DNA from: Metopolophium dirhodum
Lineage: Eukaryota; Arthropoda; Insecta; Hemiptera; Aphididae
Length of the DNA: 64,000 nt
Assembly (NCBI RefSeq): GCF_019925205.1
Contig: NC_083567.1
Span: forward strand, 26,474,001 to 26,538,000
Direction: 5' to 3'
Positions 11,468 through 25,268 of the stretch are shown piece by piece. Positions within the stretch are counted from its first letter, which is position 1. Each line of letters starts with the position of its first letter. A program made the translations under genes and the position numbers. The notes below the pieces were generated by a model. The model did no database searches. It saw nothing but the letters and a program-made list of their open reading frames with translations, and had not been told where the DNA came from.

Positions 11468-14400
11468 TATTTATTAATTAGTCGTTATAAACTCAAAACA
11501 ACGATTGAGATATTAATAAAAAAAGATCAATCAAAACAGCGCTCATATGAAACCGATTGGGTTTTGGACTTCGGTTTAAAGGGTGTACCTAGCGATATCA
11601 TAATATACTCTAAAGATTAGAGAGTCCGAAGGTAATTATTTATTCCTGAGCATGTGTATAAATATTTATTATTTATATTATGATTGGTACTGTTCTGTTG
11701 CATCAAGTACTACCCGATTCTGAGACAATCGTGTGTTAGTATATAATTATTCCGATATCTCAAACTGTTATATTATGCTATAGTAATTTGATTTTCACGC
11801 TACCAAAGATGTTATTTGTTTACTTTCCATACATCTAGATACAATTAAAATGTTAAAAATGTATTTTATTATTTATTAGTATTATTATGAATTACTATAA
11901 TAATTATAAAATGTGAATTTGTGAAATTTACCAAATACTGAAAAAGACGCCCTTAACATTTTGCCAAATAGGTTTACTTTTTGATATAATTACTTGCGAG
12001 AAGTATGACGTTTGATACGTATGGGAAAATGTAAGAATGAAAACTCGGGGGTAGAGGAAAAAATATGGAAATTAGTGAGATCCAATTGGTATACCTATGT
12101 TTTCAATGTGAAAAAATACAGTGGATATTTAGATATATTTTTATCTCCACTGATGGAGTGTTTAAAACACATTCATAAGATCGTATAAAATTTTTGTTTT
12201 TGAGTTTTTCATTAAACATTTGTCATTTAGAATTTGAGACACCTAATTAATATCTGTATACAATTTTATTCTATGGTTTGATAACATCATCGAAATTTAA
12301 AATAGACAAACAATACTATATAATAATAATAATTCGTCTCTTCACTCGGACCCAATCATGAAAAAAACATTGGTTTAATAAAGTTTATGAAACAAACCAA
12401 ATTGTTCAATCTTATATAAAAAAAAAAATGTTATTATTTAGTATTTAATTAATGTTTATTTGTAAACTAATGGCCTTTGCTGTCGATGTTAATTTTTTTT
12501 TGAGATCAATAAAAAAAAAAAAAAAATAATAATAATAATAATAATAATACCTACCTTTTGGTAAAATATATTATTTTCAAGTGATGTTTCGTTGATACCA
12601 TGGAATTGTGAATTGTAATAAGTATGATATTTATTATTTTCAGATATAAATCATTGACAATATTATTATGATTTTCGTATTTGTATTATCAAATGAACGT
12701 TAAATGAACGAAAGAAAGTCGTCCATGTTCGTATAACGATTAAACGCGTTCATTGATAGTTCATGAAAAATTGTTCTCGTTCTTTTTAAATAATGGATAT
12801 TTTTTTATCACCTGACCATAACATACTTTTACGGCGATACTAATATAATATGAGCATTATATAAAAATAAAACAAAAATGTTATTGCGTCTATAGTGCAG
12901 GTAGTCAAGATAACGGAAAAATACCTCATTGTTTTAAGTATGGCTCTTTTTTTTTAACTACGTTAATCGCACCATTATATTTAAATATTATATACATTTT
13001 ATAGCTAATAACCGAAGAATAAAATAGTATTATTTTCTTTTGAAAAGGTCATTCAAATCACTGTTTTTTTTCTTCGATTACTTCTCAATTTCAGCGTAGT
13101 CTGGATGCATAATATAGGGTTTGAATATTGGCGAGATGCACTTTCGGATTTGTGAAAAAGTCCTTTATATATTAAATGTCGATGACATATTCAAACTGGT
13201 TTTTTTTTATTTATTATAAGTATATGGTACTGTGCAATAAATCACTACGGCCGTCAAGGCATCTATGGATTAATTTTAGTAGATTATTTTAGAAATTTCA
13301 TTTGCGTTACGATGACTCACTAGTGCAGTGCACACGCGTATGAGAATATTGTATCAATTCGTAAAAAAAAAAATGCTTTATCATACCTACATCAGAGGCA
13401 CCCTTTTTAAACAAGCACAGAGAAAAAAATCATTTTTATATTACCGAATCTAGCGTAATTAGGGCATTGGATGGAGATCGTGTGTTTCGATAAATATTAT
13501 TAACCAGTGACACGGATTAGTTAACGCGAGACCTTGACCTGCAAGAGGATTCGTAACACTGAAGTCTGGCCAAGTACGTATGTTATCTCATTACAATAAT
13601 TTACACATCGGTACGACGTGCCGTAATGTGGTTATAAATCCAGCGGGTATATAGGTAGGTGTAATAGTAGCTGTTCTTATAGTTGTTTTTATCATTGAAT
13701 CGATGTTGTTGTGTAAACCACGTGTGCAGCGTGTACGATAAAATATATTTCTATATTATTTATCAGTCCAAATTTCGGCATTTTATACGGAGCACATTAA
13801 TAATATGATTTTCTATAACACCACCGAATAATCTTTAATACCTACCTGTACTTGTTTCAATAATTACTTGTTTAAAGAAATTAATTTTAGGCGGTAAAGT
13901 AGGCTAAGGGACTTAATTCGAAACTGGACCCTTTTTAATGACGAATCATATTTTGGTCACGACCTGTCTTATATTATACATATTCACTCCCTGACTACCT
14001 CGTCGTATGATACCCTTGCCTACCACCAATCAAAAAGAAAATTTAAATTATCCGTATTGTGACATGGCTAGTTTTATCGCTATTATAAATATTATCATTA
14101 CAGTTCGATAAGTGTAAGCATTACGACTCACGAGCACAGATTCTAGTAAGCCATCGTCATAATATCCAACGGACCCCAACGATGCGAGTGTCCCCCCTTT
14201 CGGGCCCCTAAAACCGAGCACGTCGTTATTAGTACGCCTTACGTGAAATAAAACTACAACATTATTAAATGGTACAATTAACATTGCAATAATATACTAC
14301 ACCCAGCACACAATATTATGTATAATATTGTATTTAAATATAAATTATATAATTATATTAGACGGAAATATTAGGTGGGTATAAATAATATGTATAAATT

Positions 14401-15499
14401 ATCGGGTAAGATAAAAATATATACATAGTTATAATATGGATATAGGAACAATGATTTGGTTCCATTCGTCTCTGTGAAAATAATTATATAAGTACCTGCC
14501 TGTTTACGTTAACTGTCAAAATATATTAGTTGGTACCTATTTAGCGCTGAGGCGTTGAAATCATTTTTGTTCGTTGTACTATTAATTTATATTTTACACG
14601 AGAATATTATAAAGGTCTGTCATTATATAAAGTGTTAATTTTTGTATTTTTTTTTCACCCAGACGATGTTCGTCTATGGATTATGATAAAACTTTCTTTT
14701 GACGTATTTGTTAGGCACTGAATACAATTTGGCATTGGTGCTAACAATTAGTCAATATAATCTAAGGACATAGAACATCGAATTTTAAATTATTCGCTGT
14801 TTATAATGATGCTTAGTGTTATTTTTTTATAAAAAAAAAACATTAAAAAGATTTTTAGGTTTACAGCAATTAAATCGTAAGTGAAGAATAAAATTATATG
14901 AAACTATTATTATAGTAAAATACATACGCATGTACACAGTATTTATGTTAAAACAAATTATGAATTTTGAATTTAAACAAGAATTTTAAATTCGCATATT
15001 TATTTAGGTACTTCTACCGTATACTAACAAATTATGTTTTATTAATTTGTGCAGTAAAAAATAGTGAAATACCTATGATTGTTATCGCTTGAATGCATGA
15101 TGCATATATACTTGTATCATTCTATTATTCTTTATAAATATAAATTATATTATACCTACTCGAGCAGCCGACCACTACTTATTAGTACTTAATACTTATA
15201 CAAAATTATTGAATAATCTAGGTTTATGCAATTTGATTTACGCAATATTTTAATTATCACCAATCACCATAATAATCTGCTTTGAAATATCAATGTTTGT
15301 GTATACCTAGTACCTACGTATAATGTGCGTATATAATATGATAACTATCTTAGTGTACGATATCTTTTTAAAAAAAACTGATAAAAAGATTTCTAGTGTG
15401 GCACTCTGCAAAAAATCACATCAACCTACGTCGGATCGTGGTCTATGTGTCACAGCATAATATCGAGTACGCAATTTGCGAAAATTTGACTTGATACAT
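11468..15499. other. AT-rich intergenic DNA, about 4 kb
   Basis: No exon, RNA gene or intact transposon was recognised. It contains simple repeats such as an A-run followed by (AAT)n at about 12505-12550. The minus-strand ORF at 14048-14284 (78 codons) crosses a small GC-richer patch (14140-14240) but shows no known domain. Confidence 0.5.
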
Positions 15500-15775
15500 A
15501 CTTGCACCTGCTTTGCCCGATTTACCTGCAATGGCAACCAAATAATAATTAATAATAATTTTTAATAATTATTTCTCCTATAACCAATAGCGCCCATTTA
15601 AAAACAAAAATTTCCACCGTAAATCTGAGCACCTGCCCGGGTCGTGGTAGGAGGGCGAAATATACATTAAGACTTATTCTCATACCTAGGAAATATACAA
15701 AAAAAAATTTCATTCAAATCGGTCAAGCCGTTTTGGAGGAGTGCGACAACAAACACCGTGACACGAGATTTTTAT
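15500..15775 (+). repeat. Interspersed repeat fragment, probably a non-LTR retrotransposon end
   Basis: The right part reads TTTCATTCAAATCGGTCAAG, then CCGTTTTGGAGGAGTGCGAC and ACAAACACCGTGACACGAG, then TTTTATA. This is a block widely found at the 3' ends of dispersed arthropod repeats. The left part (CTTGCACCTG...GCCCGATTTACC) resembles the segment at the window's right edge (63978-64000), which is preceded there by GATCCCGCGCACTTCGTTAC. The three blocks therefore probably belong to one family. Family name not assigned. Confidence 0.5.
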
Positions 15776-15910
15776 AATATATTATATTACATAATATTAT
15801 TATAAAAATATTATTTTTTTCTTTGTAACATTTTTTTTGATCTCGTATTATATCTCCATGTTATTAGACACCGATTGTTTAATATTTTGACTCGCCGTCT
15901 AAATCCGTCT

Positions 15911-16233
15911 TACAAACGCATATAACATAGCAAATTGTGCGTTCTGAATAATCCATTTAACTCGTTTACATTTAATATTATAATGAATTAATATAGTGAC
16001 CTATTATCTAATTTAGACATTATCTACTATCTAGTGGGTTAGTCTTAGTTATTATATAGTGTTTTTTTACATTTTAATTTTAAAACAAGTTATAATCATA
16101 TTAAAATTATAAATTGTTTGTACCTACATTTTAAAATGCTCATCAATCAGGCTCAGTTCACTTCTAATAACAGACTAACCGAGTTAAATGGATTATTCAG
16201 AACGTATACAATTTGACATGTTATGCGTTTGTA
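15911..16233. mobile_element. 323-bp TA-flanked MITE with about 54-bp terminal inverted repeats
   Basis: 15911-15964 and 16180-16233 are inverted copies with few differences. Both carry ACAAACGCAT at the outer end, then CAAATTGT, then ACGTTCTGAATAATCCA (GCGTTC on the left) and TTTAACTCG. Each outer end is flush with TA, as expected for Tc1/mariner-pogo-type insertion at TA. The centre is AT-rich and non-coding. Confidence 0.8.
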
Positions 16234-19200
16234 TGACGTAAACAACGCTGCGTGTGCGTCGTCTTATCTCGACATAATTATTATTGTTGTCATAATAACC
16301 ATCGATAATTATATTGCGTGTCATTATAGGTAATATATATTTCCCTAAATTCACCAAAAATAAACGTCATTATATCCGTATAGTCGTTGGTCGTGACAAC
16401 CGATAAAAATTGGCATATTTCATAAAAATTAAAAGACACAGGAGCTTTGTCAGGGCCTTTAATTTCATGTCAATAAACCCGATATGTCACTATAACCGGT
16501 GTGTCAATACTAACGGTTTCTACTGTATATAATTATTTTATTATCTATACCAGTATTGACATTATGCAAGGAATACCTATGAGAGTGAAATCAAAATATT
16601 ACTCGAAATCCTGCAATCTATGACCACATGATTCCCGGCGACAATACGATTATTAGATACATCGTCGGAATCTTTAAGTTCTAAACGCGTTTCAACTAAT
16701 TCCGGTAGATTCTAAACCTAACCATTATTACGTCCTGTGCGTTATTATTTTAACTTTTACTTTTTATTATAATATCAGTGTGTATAATCTCCACGGTTCA
16801 CTGGTTTTACACTTTATAGTATTTGTATAGTTAATTGTTGTTATATTATACAGAAGCGATTTTTCTTTTTAATGTATACCTAGGCAATAAGTATACTATT
16901 TTTGGTACCAGTCCAATTTATGATTACAATTTTATGGAGTTTTTTCGTATTTTAACTAATATTATTATTATATTTGCGATGGATTTAGCTATTTTTGCAT
17001 ATATTTTATCTGTAGTTATAATTTCTATATGAATTAAACATAATTATTTTTAATCCAAATAACTACTAATGGTCGCATTAGACATTTCCTATTATATATA
17101 TTATAATAGATTAATAGATAATTATAATTTAGATATTTTATTGGTCGCAAACCCATTCGTATTCTATGGTTTTTGTGTTGGATTTTTTTATATATTTTTA
17201 ATTTAAAATTGCATTTTTCTTAAGCAGTAGCAGTTGACTCCTTTTTAACCATGAATTTAGTAAACGTTGTATTAAAAGCAATATAAGCGTAAAACAATAA
17301 AAATACCTCCGTCGGATTTTAAAAATAATACAATTATTATTGAAGTGAATCTGCTTTAGGTATATGTACCTATCTTTTCATTGTATTCATTACACAATTT
17401 CCTTTAAAATTAATCTAATACATATTATTATAGTCTTGTTAAAGTTATATTCGTGAATGAGACTTTTCTTTTTTCATGTACATTAATCAAGACGGTCGTA
17501 ATTATAATTATTGTTCATAAGAATCGAGAGAGATTAAGAAGATTTCGAAATAGACCATTTATTTTATAACTGGTCACTAAATATCTTAATGCGGCCGTGA
17601 AGAGAAATCATAATCACCAGATATTTTCCTCGAGTAATGTTCAACGCAATATTGTTATACTTATAATATTTATATATTATTATTGTCTACTGTAAAACTA
17701 TATTATACTAACGTTAAACTACCGCACAAATGGAAAAAATTTCCTAGGAAAATAACTCATCAATAACGTTTTTATTATTTTTATTTTCCTTTTTTAAGTG
17801 GTTTTTAATGATATCATTTTAATTATACGTATTCACGATAAACACAGGTGTAGACACAATGTCATGATTTCTTAATGTGTTGTTTTCGTTGCCAAATTAC
17901 CCCAAGTTCAAAATGTTAAATCATTGTCGAGTAATAAATATGATTTATAAATGAACGATGACATAGATGAATATTTTAAATGTACCTTAACCATGAGACA
18001 TAATATCAATACTAACATTGGAGACTAGAGTACACTATAATATATTATTTTGTCTCGTTAATTATATTCGTTGAATAACAAAAATACTATAAATTATTAA
18101 TTTAGAGAAAGGTTCGCTGTTTTCAATAGTTTTAAGTGCCACTTTGAACGTTTTAACTAAAGTCACTCTTTAAATCTATCAAACAAATTAATTTAATAAC
18201 TAAATACGATTAAATCGTAAATAGTCGTCGACCAACCGTAGAATATAATAATATGAAAGATACATGTTCATATACTGAACTCGTATTTTAGGTTTGTGTT
18301 TTCATATCAAAACTAGCTGCTATATTTCCAATCGTCAGTATCAGGTACATCTACCACTGAACTAAATATATAATATTATGGTGACTGTACGTTTCGTTGT
18401 TTCGATATTTTCGTCCCCTGATGTCTAATCGTCTAGGGCTGATAATTAATTATTATGTAGTAAAACAACCGTTGAGGTTGTCCGAAAAATAATATAACAG
18501 TGTGATACTAATCTTAATACATTTTTATTTAAATAATAATTATTATTTTTGATATACTTCAATAAACATTACAATTTACATATTTTCCTAAAATATCATA
18601 CACATTGTTTGAAACAGTACGTTTTTCGATTGGATTGTATGACGTTTGTATGATTTTATATTGCATCCAAAATTCGTTCAGTGTAACATTGAGATGTATG
18701 CGAGTATAGAGCTTGTCTAAATTTTGCAATTTCTCAAATAGGTAGGTAGTTTAATAATATTAAAAATCGTTGGCCTCAGTAAATCCTGCAATTAAATGTA
18801 ATAAGCGAGTATAGCTAAATAATATGTTTCTCATCTATTTTATTTAAAACGTAAAAAAAAATTATCTTTATTTTATACGATTCACCGAGATGACATTCAA
18901 ACTTAGTATTCTTACTCATTTTTCATTTAAAGTATGTACATATGTACCACCTACTCGAATTTGTGTATATATATACCTACCAATCATACCACAGAATACC
19001 ATATAATAATTAATACCTATATTTGTACCTGTACCATAAATATATGATGTATACAGTGTACTTATATAATTATTAAATTAACGTTTCTATGTGACGATCA
19101 TGTCAACTCGTGATTGTAAAAATAATATTATTGTGTCTGTATATATGATGATCATAAGAATTGACACTGAACGTGTCTGAAAATCTGATGAAATATTGCG

Positions 19201-19429
19201 AGTATACAAAAACGCATAAAACAATAATATTCGTTCCGAAGACGACACCGTTGTAAACATTACAATATTTAAAAGTATATATTGGACAGAAAAGTAAAAA
19301 AATAATATTAATGGCGAAAAAAACGCACACAAATAATAATCTAAAAGTATTATCATAAGTGTAATTTGGTCGAACGCTTTGTATTTATAACGACAACTAC
19401 GTACCTACACAATTTATTATATTTTCGCG
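16234..19429. other. AT-rich intergenic DNA, about 3.2 kb
   Basis: No gene or recognised element. The plus-strand ORF at 16835-17032 and the minus-strand ORFs at 19087-19356 are Ile/Tyr/Phe-rich products of AT-rich DNA and are not called. Confidence 0.5.
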
Positions 19430-21180
19430 TCAAATATTGCAGGTCAAGTTTATCGAAACGGTGGACTTGTAACCAATGATACCGGTCTGGTCAATCGGAC
19501 GATGGTGACTCGAGCCAAATCCTTCGTAGTCCCGAAGATTTGATCGGACCTCTCGTGTGACACAAACTTGTCGTGGAATTATTATTTGCTGTTGTTAACG
19601 CACTATTACACTATTATATTAATATTCCATACATATTATATTTCGTTTTCGTCCTCGGTTCGTATTAAATGTTTGGTATTCAATTATTTATCAATAGACG
19701 AAAATCCGCGCAATCGCGGTAAAGTCTATGCTGCCCCCAAGGCGAGTGAAAGTCTCCGATATCATTAAATATATTTGTATTATGCATCATTCCCCCCGTG
19801 GGCGCTAATATTATTTTCCCTACTCCGTCGCACTATCATCGGCCTGCACCGCCACGGCAGAATATACCTTCATACCGATCAACACTTCGCCGTCGTCCTC
19901 ACACGGTGAGACAACACGCTGGAACACCACCGCCGTCAGTATCCGGTAATCAAACAGTGCAGAAACTCGCAGATTTACGTCAAAGAAATTCATAAAAGGT
20001 AATAATTAAACTATAATAAGACAATAATTACGGTCGAGTTAAATTAGTTTTAAGCGCATTACTAGCATGGCAGCAGTCTGCGGTTTACCGTCGTTTGACC
20101 GACAGTAAAATTGAAAAGTTTTGATCGACGCGGGCACGATAAAATCGTAATTCAATGAAAATTTTACATATTATTATTATTTTACCATGCCGATAATTTG
20201 AGGGTCGTCATCGAACACGAATATTATCGGTTGAGTGAAAGCAGGTTCATAATAATATTATCCGCCGCACGCGCGTCTTCGATAGATTTTGATGCGAATA
20301 AAACGATTTCAACTTGCGCGCAATATTATTGTTATTTATTATACTATATAAATATATTATAATATAGTTGCATTACAATAGGTTGTTATAACAAGTGCGT
20401 GACAATTATTTTAATATTATCTGATATCGCGACGGTTATTATACCGACGAGAGCCACCCCACCCACCTGTTATTATGTTGTACGCGTAATCTTCCGACAG
20501 AATTTGTTATTCGTCGTTTTTCCGCATATTTCCGAAAACGTTTTTTAATTGTTTTCGGTAAATCGTGTGCCTTATAATGCTTATTATTATGTACGTCACG
20601 ATACGTACAATACATTATCGGAGCGAACACGACGCTCCTGTACCGAGAGGATATAATAACGTCATACCTAGGTACGATAAAAAAGACACGAACGGAATAT
20701 TGTTAATCATGATAGGCACTGAGTTTCTCTTTCTCCGTTCACACGGAAGCGGCGGTACCTATGATGTGGAATACACTTTTTTAAATTGTATGTTTTTAAT
20801 TATTTTCGGTGTATACATACGCAGTGCATTACCTGACGTGTGTGTGTGTGTGTGTGTATGTTTGTGTGTGCAGTATGCGTACACGCGATTTCGTACAGAT
20901 TAATAATAATTAATAATTTATTGTGTTTCGTAATAATTGAAACTGGCGATGTGGTAATGACGCGCCTACTGGTAATTATTATACAATGCGGTCTATACAT
21001 GAAAAGACACGACTTACGATGGTTTTCGACAAACACTTTCGTCCCCAATTGTTCACACGTCAACGTGTTTCGTACGTTGCAAAGTTCAAGATCAAACGCC
21101 ATTGGTTGGTCGAAAATCATGAACAGTGCTCGAGGGGCTTATAATGAAATGCGCGCTATATTAATATAATCATAATCATG
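19430..21180. other. GC-richer islands, possible regulatory DNA or unplaced exons
   Basis: Base composition rises in patches at 19440-19560, 19700-20000, 20040-20300 and 20430-20780. After a possible TTGCAG acceptor (19441), 19442-19542 is open in one frame and ends in TGA, with coding-like residues (YRNGGLVTNDTGLVNRTMVT). At 19798-19995, a 65-codon Pro/His/Arg-rich ORF ends close to a possible AAAAG/GTAATA donor. Neither joins to anything else convincingly, so I do not call exons. Confidence 0.3.
20838..20870. repeat. (GT)n microsatellite
   Basis: An uninterrupted GT run of about nine units, then a TATGTT interruption and more GT. ORFs crossing it on both strands are artefacts of the repeat. 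Confidence 0.95.
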
Positions 21181-23028
21181 CTCTAAAGACGTATATTATA
21201 AACCTGTGAGTTGAGCCAGTTGAGGAATATATGCTCTAGAAAAAATTCAAATAAAAAATAATTTTCGGGCCAACTGTAATAAATTCTGGACCGAAAATAA
21301 CTCCGAGGTATCCCTACTGAAATAAACTGGAAAAATATAATACTCGCAGTACTAGTACGATTATAATTGATGAACAATAAAATGTATAATAGGCACGCAC
21401 GCATTAACTAATAATAATAATAATTTTCATTATAGGCGTTGCTGGTGTTCATCAAAATATATAAAATAATAATGATAAAAATAAACAATACGATGTGTAA
21501 TATTATATTATTGTACTATTTTTACTAGAGAATATATTTTGTAATAATCGACAATGAATCACCGAATTAAATTGTTTTAATGATCGTAATAATTTAAATC
21601 GTCATAAATTCGTCAATATCACACCGACATGCGCCAACAGGAGTTTTTCTTTTCACGCGTGAAAGTGTAGCATCAATTGGCAATAAGCTAACTAACTATG
21701 GCAATTGGCATTGGTATAAACAGCAAAATAAAGACAAAAAAAAAATGCAAAAACTCTAAAGTATGCAAAATAATATATACACTAAAAAGTAAAATCATTC
21801 GGTATTTGAATTAGTAGTAAAAAACGGATGTTTACGCGCTGCTATCATTTCACATAACAAACAGTACAAACAAAATACAATATGCATATTATGGGCTGTA
21901 AGTCTCGTGGCCCGATAATGACATATTATTGTTATTATAGGTACTTGGTCGGGTATGGTTCGTTTCGGTTATTACCGCAAGGTACCATTTATATATAACT
22001 ACAGGTGGGTTATAATATATAAGTCTATTATACCTATATCGCTGCAGTTGACGTGTCTTTCGAGCGATGTTGTTGTCGATGTAGACCTAAATTAGCGTAC
22101 GACGGAAGTTGACATCGTAACACACCGTATTATTATAATATTATGTTTTATGTTCTTATCTCTCGTATATTGTATGCACATAAGCTATTTTCGTTTTTTC
22201 CCCGCTCGTTTTCCGCCACCGATTTCGACAAAACGATCCTCCGATTTGTGGTTCATTCCAACGTGTCGAAATTATAATTCTAATAAATTCTAATATGTTC
22301 TACTATTTTTATCGTTATCAACTTTTCGATTTTTTTAAAAGTTTTTCATTATTTTAAATGACAATATGTACATTTTTAATGTCATATTCTGAAGCAGAAT
22401 ATTATTCGGAGTAAATTAGATCTATTATAAAAACCAAACTTTGATAAGTAGTTTATTTGTTAATAGTCTTTAAGATTTAGATGAGAGGAGAAGTGGACAA
22501 AAACTTTTCTGCAATACTCCGCAATTGCACTCCGTCCATCAATACTTTAAAACTGATATACTTACTTATAACTCATTACTATACTTATAACTCATAATCT
22601 ACTCGGAAAAAATAGATTTTTATGTATAAAATACTCCAAAAATATTCTGCTTTAAAATAAGGAGTTGCACGTTGTCATAAAAAAACCTAACAATTTAAAA
22701 ATAACAACGAAACAAAATAGTAAAAATATTTTTTTTTAGAAAAATGTTGTTTATTAACGACTTAAAATTATGTATTTTCAAAAACGTGAATAGTTTTTGA
22801 AATTATGAGTGTTCTTCGTTATAAATGGATCACCCGGAATAATAATAATAATATATTGTTATAATTGCCCGTACATAAAATTTCAATAAATTATACACGT
22901 CAATCTTTTCGTTGCGATGTGCCCACTGTTGCACCGACGATTCCGGTTCACTTATATTATTACGACGTCGTACCTATACGTAGGCTGTAGGTACCTATAA
23001 TAATAACGGTCTTACATAATATCGTGCT
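21181..23028. other. AT-rich intergenic DNA
   Basis: Nothing coding is supported. A small mixed-composition patch lies at about 22020-22260. Confidence 0.45.
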
Positions 23029-23421
23029 TTAATATTGTGAATATAATAAATTATACATTCGGTTTGTTCTGCCAGTAAACTCCGAGCGCCTCAAATCGTA
23101 TAGAAAGCTACACCCGACACGGTGTTCACTAACCATGGTTAAAGACTTTGTAGTTACGTTTTGCACCCGTCGGGCGTCCGCATTGGTCGTAAAATTTTGC
23201 GCCTCCGGATAAGTTGCATGTACACGTCGCATCGTCAGCACCTTCCACACACCGTTGAATTTGGATGAAATTTGAATTTTGGAGGTTTTCTTACGGATGA
23301 CTTCAATCGTCGTATACGAATTCCGACGAAAGGAAACCATCGCAAAAGAATAGCACGGACCTACCCTAAAAGGGACGGGATAAACACTTGAAAAAATGTA
23401 ATTTGAATACAAGACATACAA
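23029..23421 (-). CDS. Unrecognised 130-codon ORF in a GC-richer patch
   Basis: The minus strand is open from ATG (23421) to stop (23029) for 130 codons, which is long for this composition. The middle third is basic with mixed residues (for example SFRRNSYTTIEVIRKKTSKI and KFNGVWKVLTMRRVHATYPE). There is no signal peptide, no domain I recognise and no flanking splice structure. It could be a chance ORF in a GC-rich patch, a transposon fragment or a single-exon gene. I list it only because its length and composition stand out. Confidence 0.2.
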   Translation of the reverse strand: MYVLYSNYIFSSVYPVPFRVGPCYSFAMVSFRRNSYTTIEVIRKKTSKIQISSKFNGVWKVLTMRRVHATYPEAQNFTTNADARRVQNVTTKSLTMVSEHRVGCSFLYDLRRSEFTGRTNRMYNLLYSQY

Positions 23422-24620
23422 TACTTAAATGTGCATCGAATAAAATACAAGCTGATATAATAATGAGATAAAATAAATTTGATTTTATTGATTACCTATA
23501 GGTAAATACAAAATATGAGATTTTGAAGCATGAAAGTCGAAGCCGGTTGTTGATGACATTCGTTTAACGATGACCGAGAAACACAAACTATATTGTATTG
23601 AAACGAATAAATGAAACCTTTCTTTAATGGCTATTGGATGAGGTGAAAATTTAAAATTGTTTACTTGGACTAACTCGTTATCGAAAATACTAATAGTACT
23701 AAGACATTATAATACATACATCGAGAATCAAATATATTGTATTTAAAATATACAAGATGCAAAACACTTAAAAAAAACACTCAGCTAAATATTATTCAAG
23801 ATAATACCTATTGAATTGTGTATTTTTGAAATACTGTCCGCCGTATGACTGTGATCATTGTAAACTACGTTTGTCGATAACCCGCGATAGTCCTTGGACG
23901 ATGAAGTCTTCCGGCTCTCGACAATCTCTTGCGGGCCTATAAAACAAATTGTTCATATGTACTTAGCCATATTATGACGGATGGACACTAAAAACTATTG
24001 ACACGCGCATAGTATAGGCTGGCTTTCGCGGATCATCGTGAAAAGCACATTTCCGTGCAAACGGCTCGCGAAGGACAACATAATATTATAATATTATCGT
24101 CATCGGCTCCAGCCATTTACACACCACCTATATCACACCGACTGTTTCAGGGTCGATACGAATGTAGCTGGTACATCAGACACACCATTAGACGTGTGCG
24201 ATACTACAATATTGCATTGTTAATATATTATATTATTATTATTATTACGAGGCGTAATATTATTATTGGCGGCGTGTTGCGACATTTCGTCGGAGCGAAT
24301 ATCATCGAACAGAACCGCGACGGAAAAACGGGCGCCCGGATGAAAATTGGGAACGTCCGCGGAAGGTCATCCCCCGCGGACGTCGTCGGTATAGTGTGAT
24401 CGCGCACCTATGACATACGTATTTATATATACCTAGCCATAATGTCGTATTAGGTACTATGTAAAATATTATATTTTATTACACCGACTACGTGTTGCCC
24501 AACGGGTCCGGCGACGGTTGTATAGGTACGCGATGATAATATGGCCGTGGCGACCTAGTCGGTTTTGTGGTCATTACATTATGCAATGGACGATTATTAT
24601 TACATATTTTTTTTCCGTAC

Positions 24621-24673
24621 CTACACACACACTCACACACACAAATATACACACGCACGCACACGCACACATA
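24621..24673. repeat. (CA)n microsatellite
   Basis: CA-rich run with interspersed CT, TA and CG units (ACACACACTCACACACAC and onwards). Confidence 0.9.
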
Positions 24674-24839
24674 ACACGTCATGCCGTATACCCGAGCGTG
24701 TACATACCTATCTAATGTACCTATCCGCGAGCGCGGCCGCAAAGACTTTCTCTTTCGTATTCTTACTATAATAATATTATTATCTAAGATACGTGTTAGA
24801 CCCATGATAGCTCTAACCTATAGCAGTATCAGCTGGCAG

Positions 24840-24959
24840 TCAGGCAGTCTAGTAGTATTCGGGGACCGGGTTTACTTTTGTAACAACTGTCTTTCTTTCA
24901 CTCCGCGACAGCGATTTTTATTCTCTCTCGTTCACGCGCCGCGGAAGAGCTGACGATAG
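24840..24959 (+). promoter_or_regulatory. Possible promoter-proximal 5' UTR exon of the CRAL-TRIO gene
   Basis: The coding exon at 25130 is preceded by an acceptor-like TTTTCTGTACAG (ends 25118), implying an upstream noncoding exon. The closest candidate is the GC-rich segment ending GATAG/GTATAC at 24959/24960, which would leave a 159-bp intron. It contains pyrimidine-rich, initiator-like sequence (TCTTTCTTTCACTCC) but no TATA box at a convincing distance. This is inference. Confidence 0.25.
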
Positions 24960-25129
24960 GTATACCTAATAATAATAATATATTATTTTATCATAATATT
25001 TGCGCGCCTATATACGTAACTCACACAATAACATCTAATCTTTACACCGTCGCATACGCACCATAATCACTTCGGTTTGACGCAGTTTGTAATCGTTGTC
25101 TTGTGGTTTTCTGTACAGCCGACAGCAAG

Positions 25130-25268
25130 ATGACTCTCGTACAACCCACCGTGGAGATGCAAAGGCACATCCGCACCGAGCTCAACGAAGACGTGTCGAC
25201 CAGGGAGAAGGATCTAGAACACATCAAGGAATGGTTACGTATGCAACCACACTTGCCGCAATTTCAAG
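25130..25268 (+). CDS. CRAL-TRIO gene, coding exon 1
   Basis: Encodes residues 1-46 plus one base. ATG (25130) lies 12 bases after the acceptor at 25118. The content is the acidic/basic N-terminal helix (MQRHIRTELNEDVSTREKDL) that precedes CRAL-TRIO-N. The donor is AAG/GTAAGC. Confidence 0.9.

Larger units (their letters stand above)
23422..25118. other. Upstream region of the CRAL-TRIO gene
   Basis: GC-richer unique DNA lies at about 24000-24400 and 24480-24960, including a CA microsatellite. The ORFs in this interval are interrupted by ATT or CA simple repeats and are not called. A candidate 5' untranslated exon ends at about 24959 (next entry). Confidence 0.4.

Noticed and set aside
20565..21169. 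Overlapping ORFs of 106-112 codons on both strands
   Set aside because: All read through the GT microsatellite (Cys-Val or Thr-His runs).
24055..24399. 114-codon ORF upstream of the CRAL-TRIO gene
   Set aside because: Its middle is encoded by an ATT/TAT simple repeat (Ile/Tyr run) and it has no splice structure or domain.
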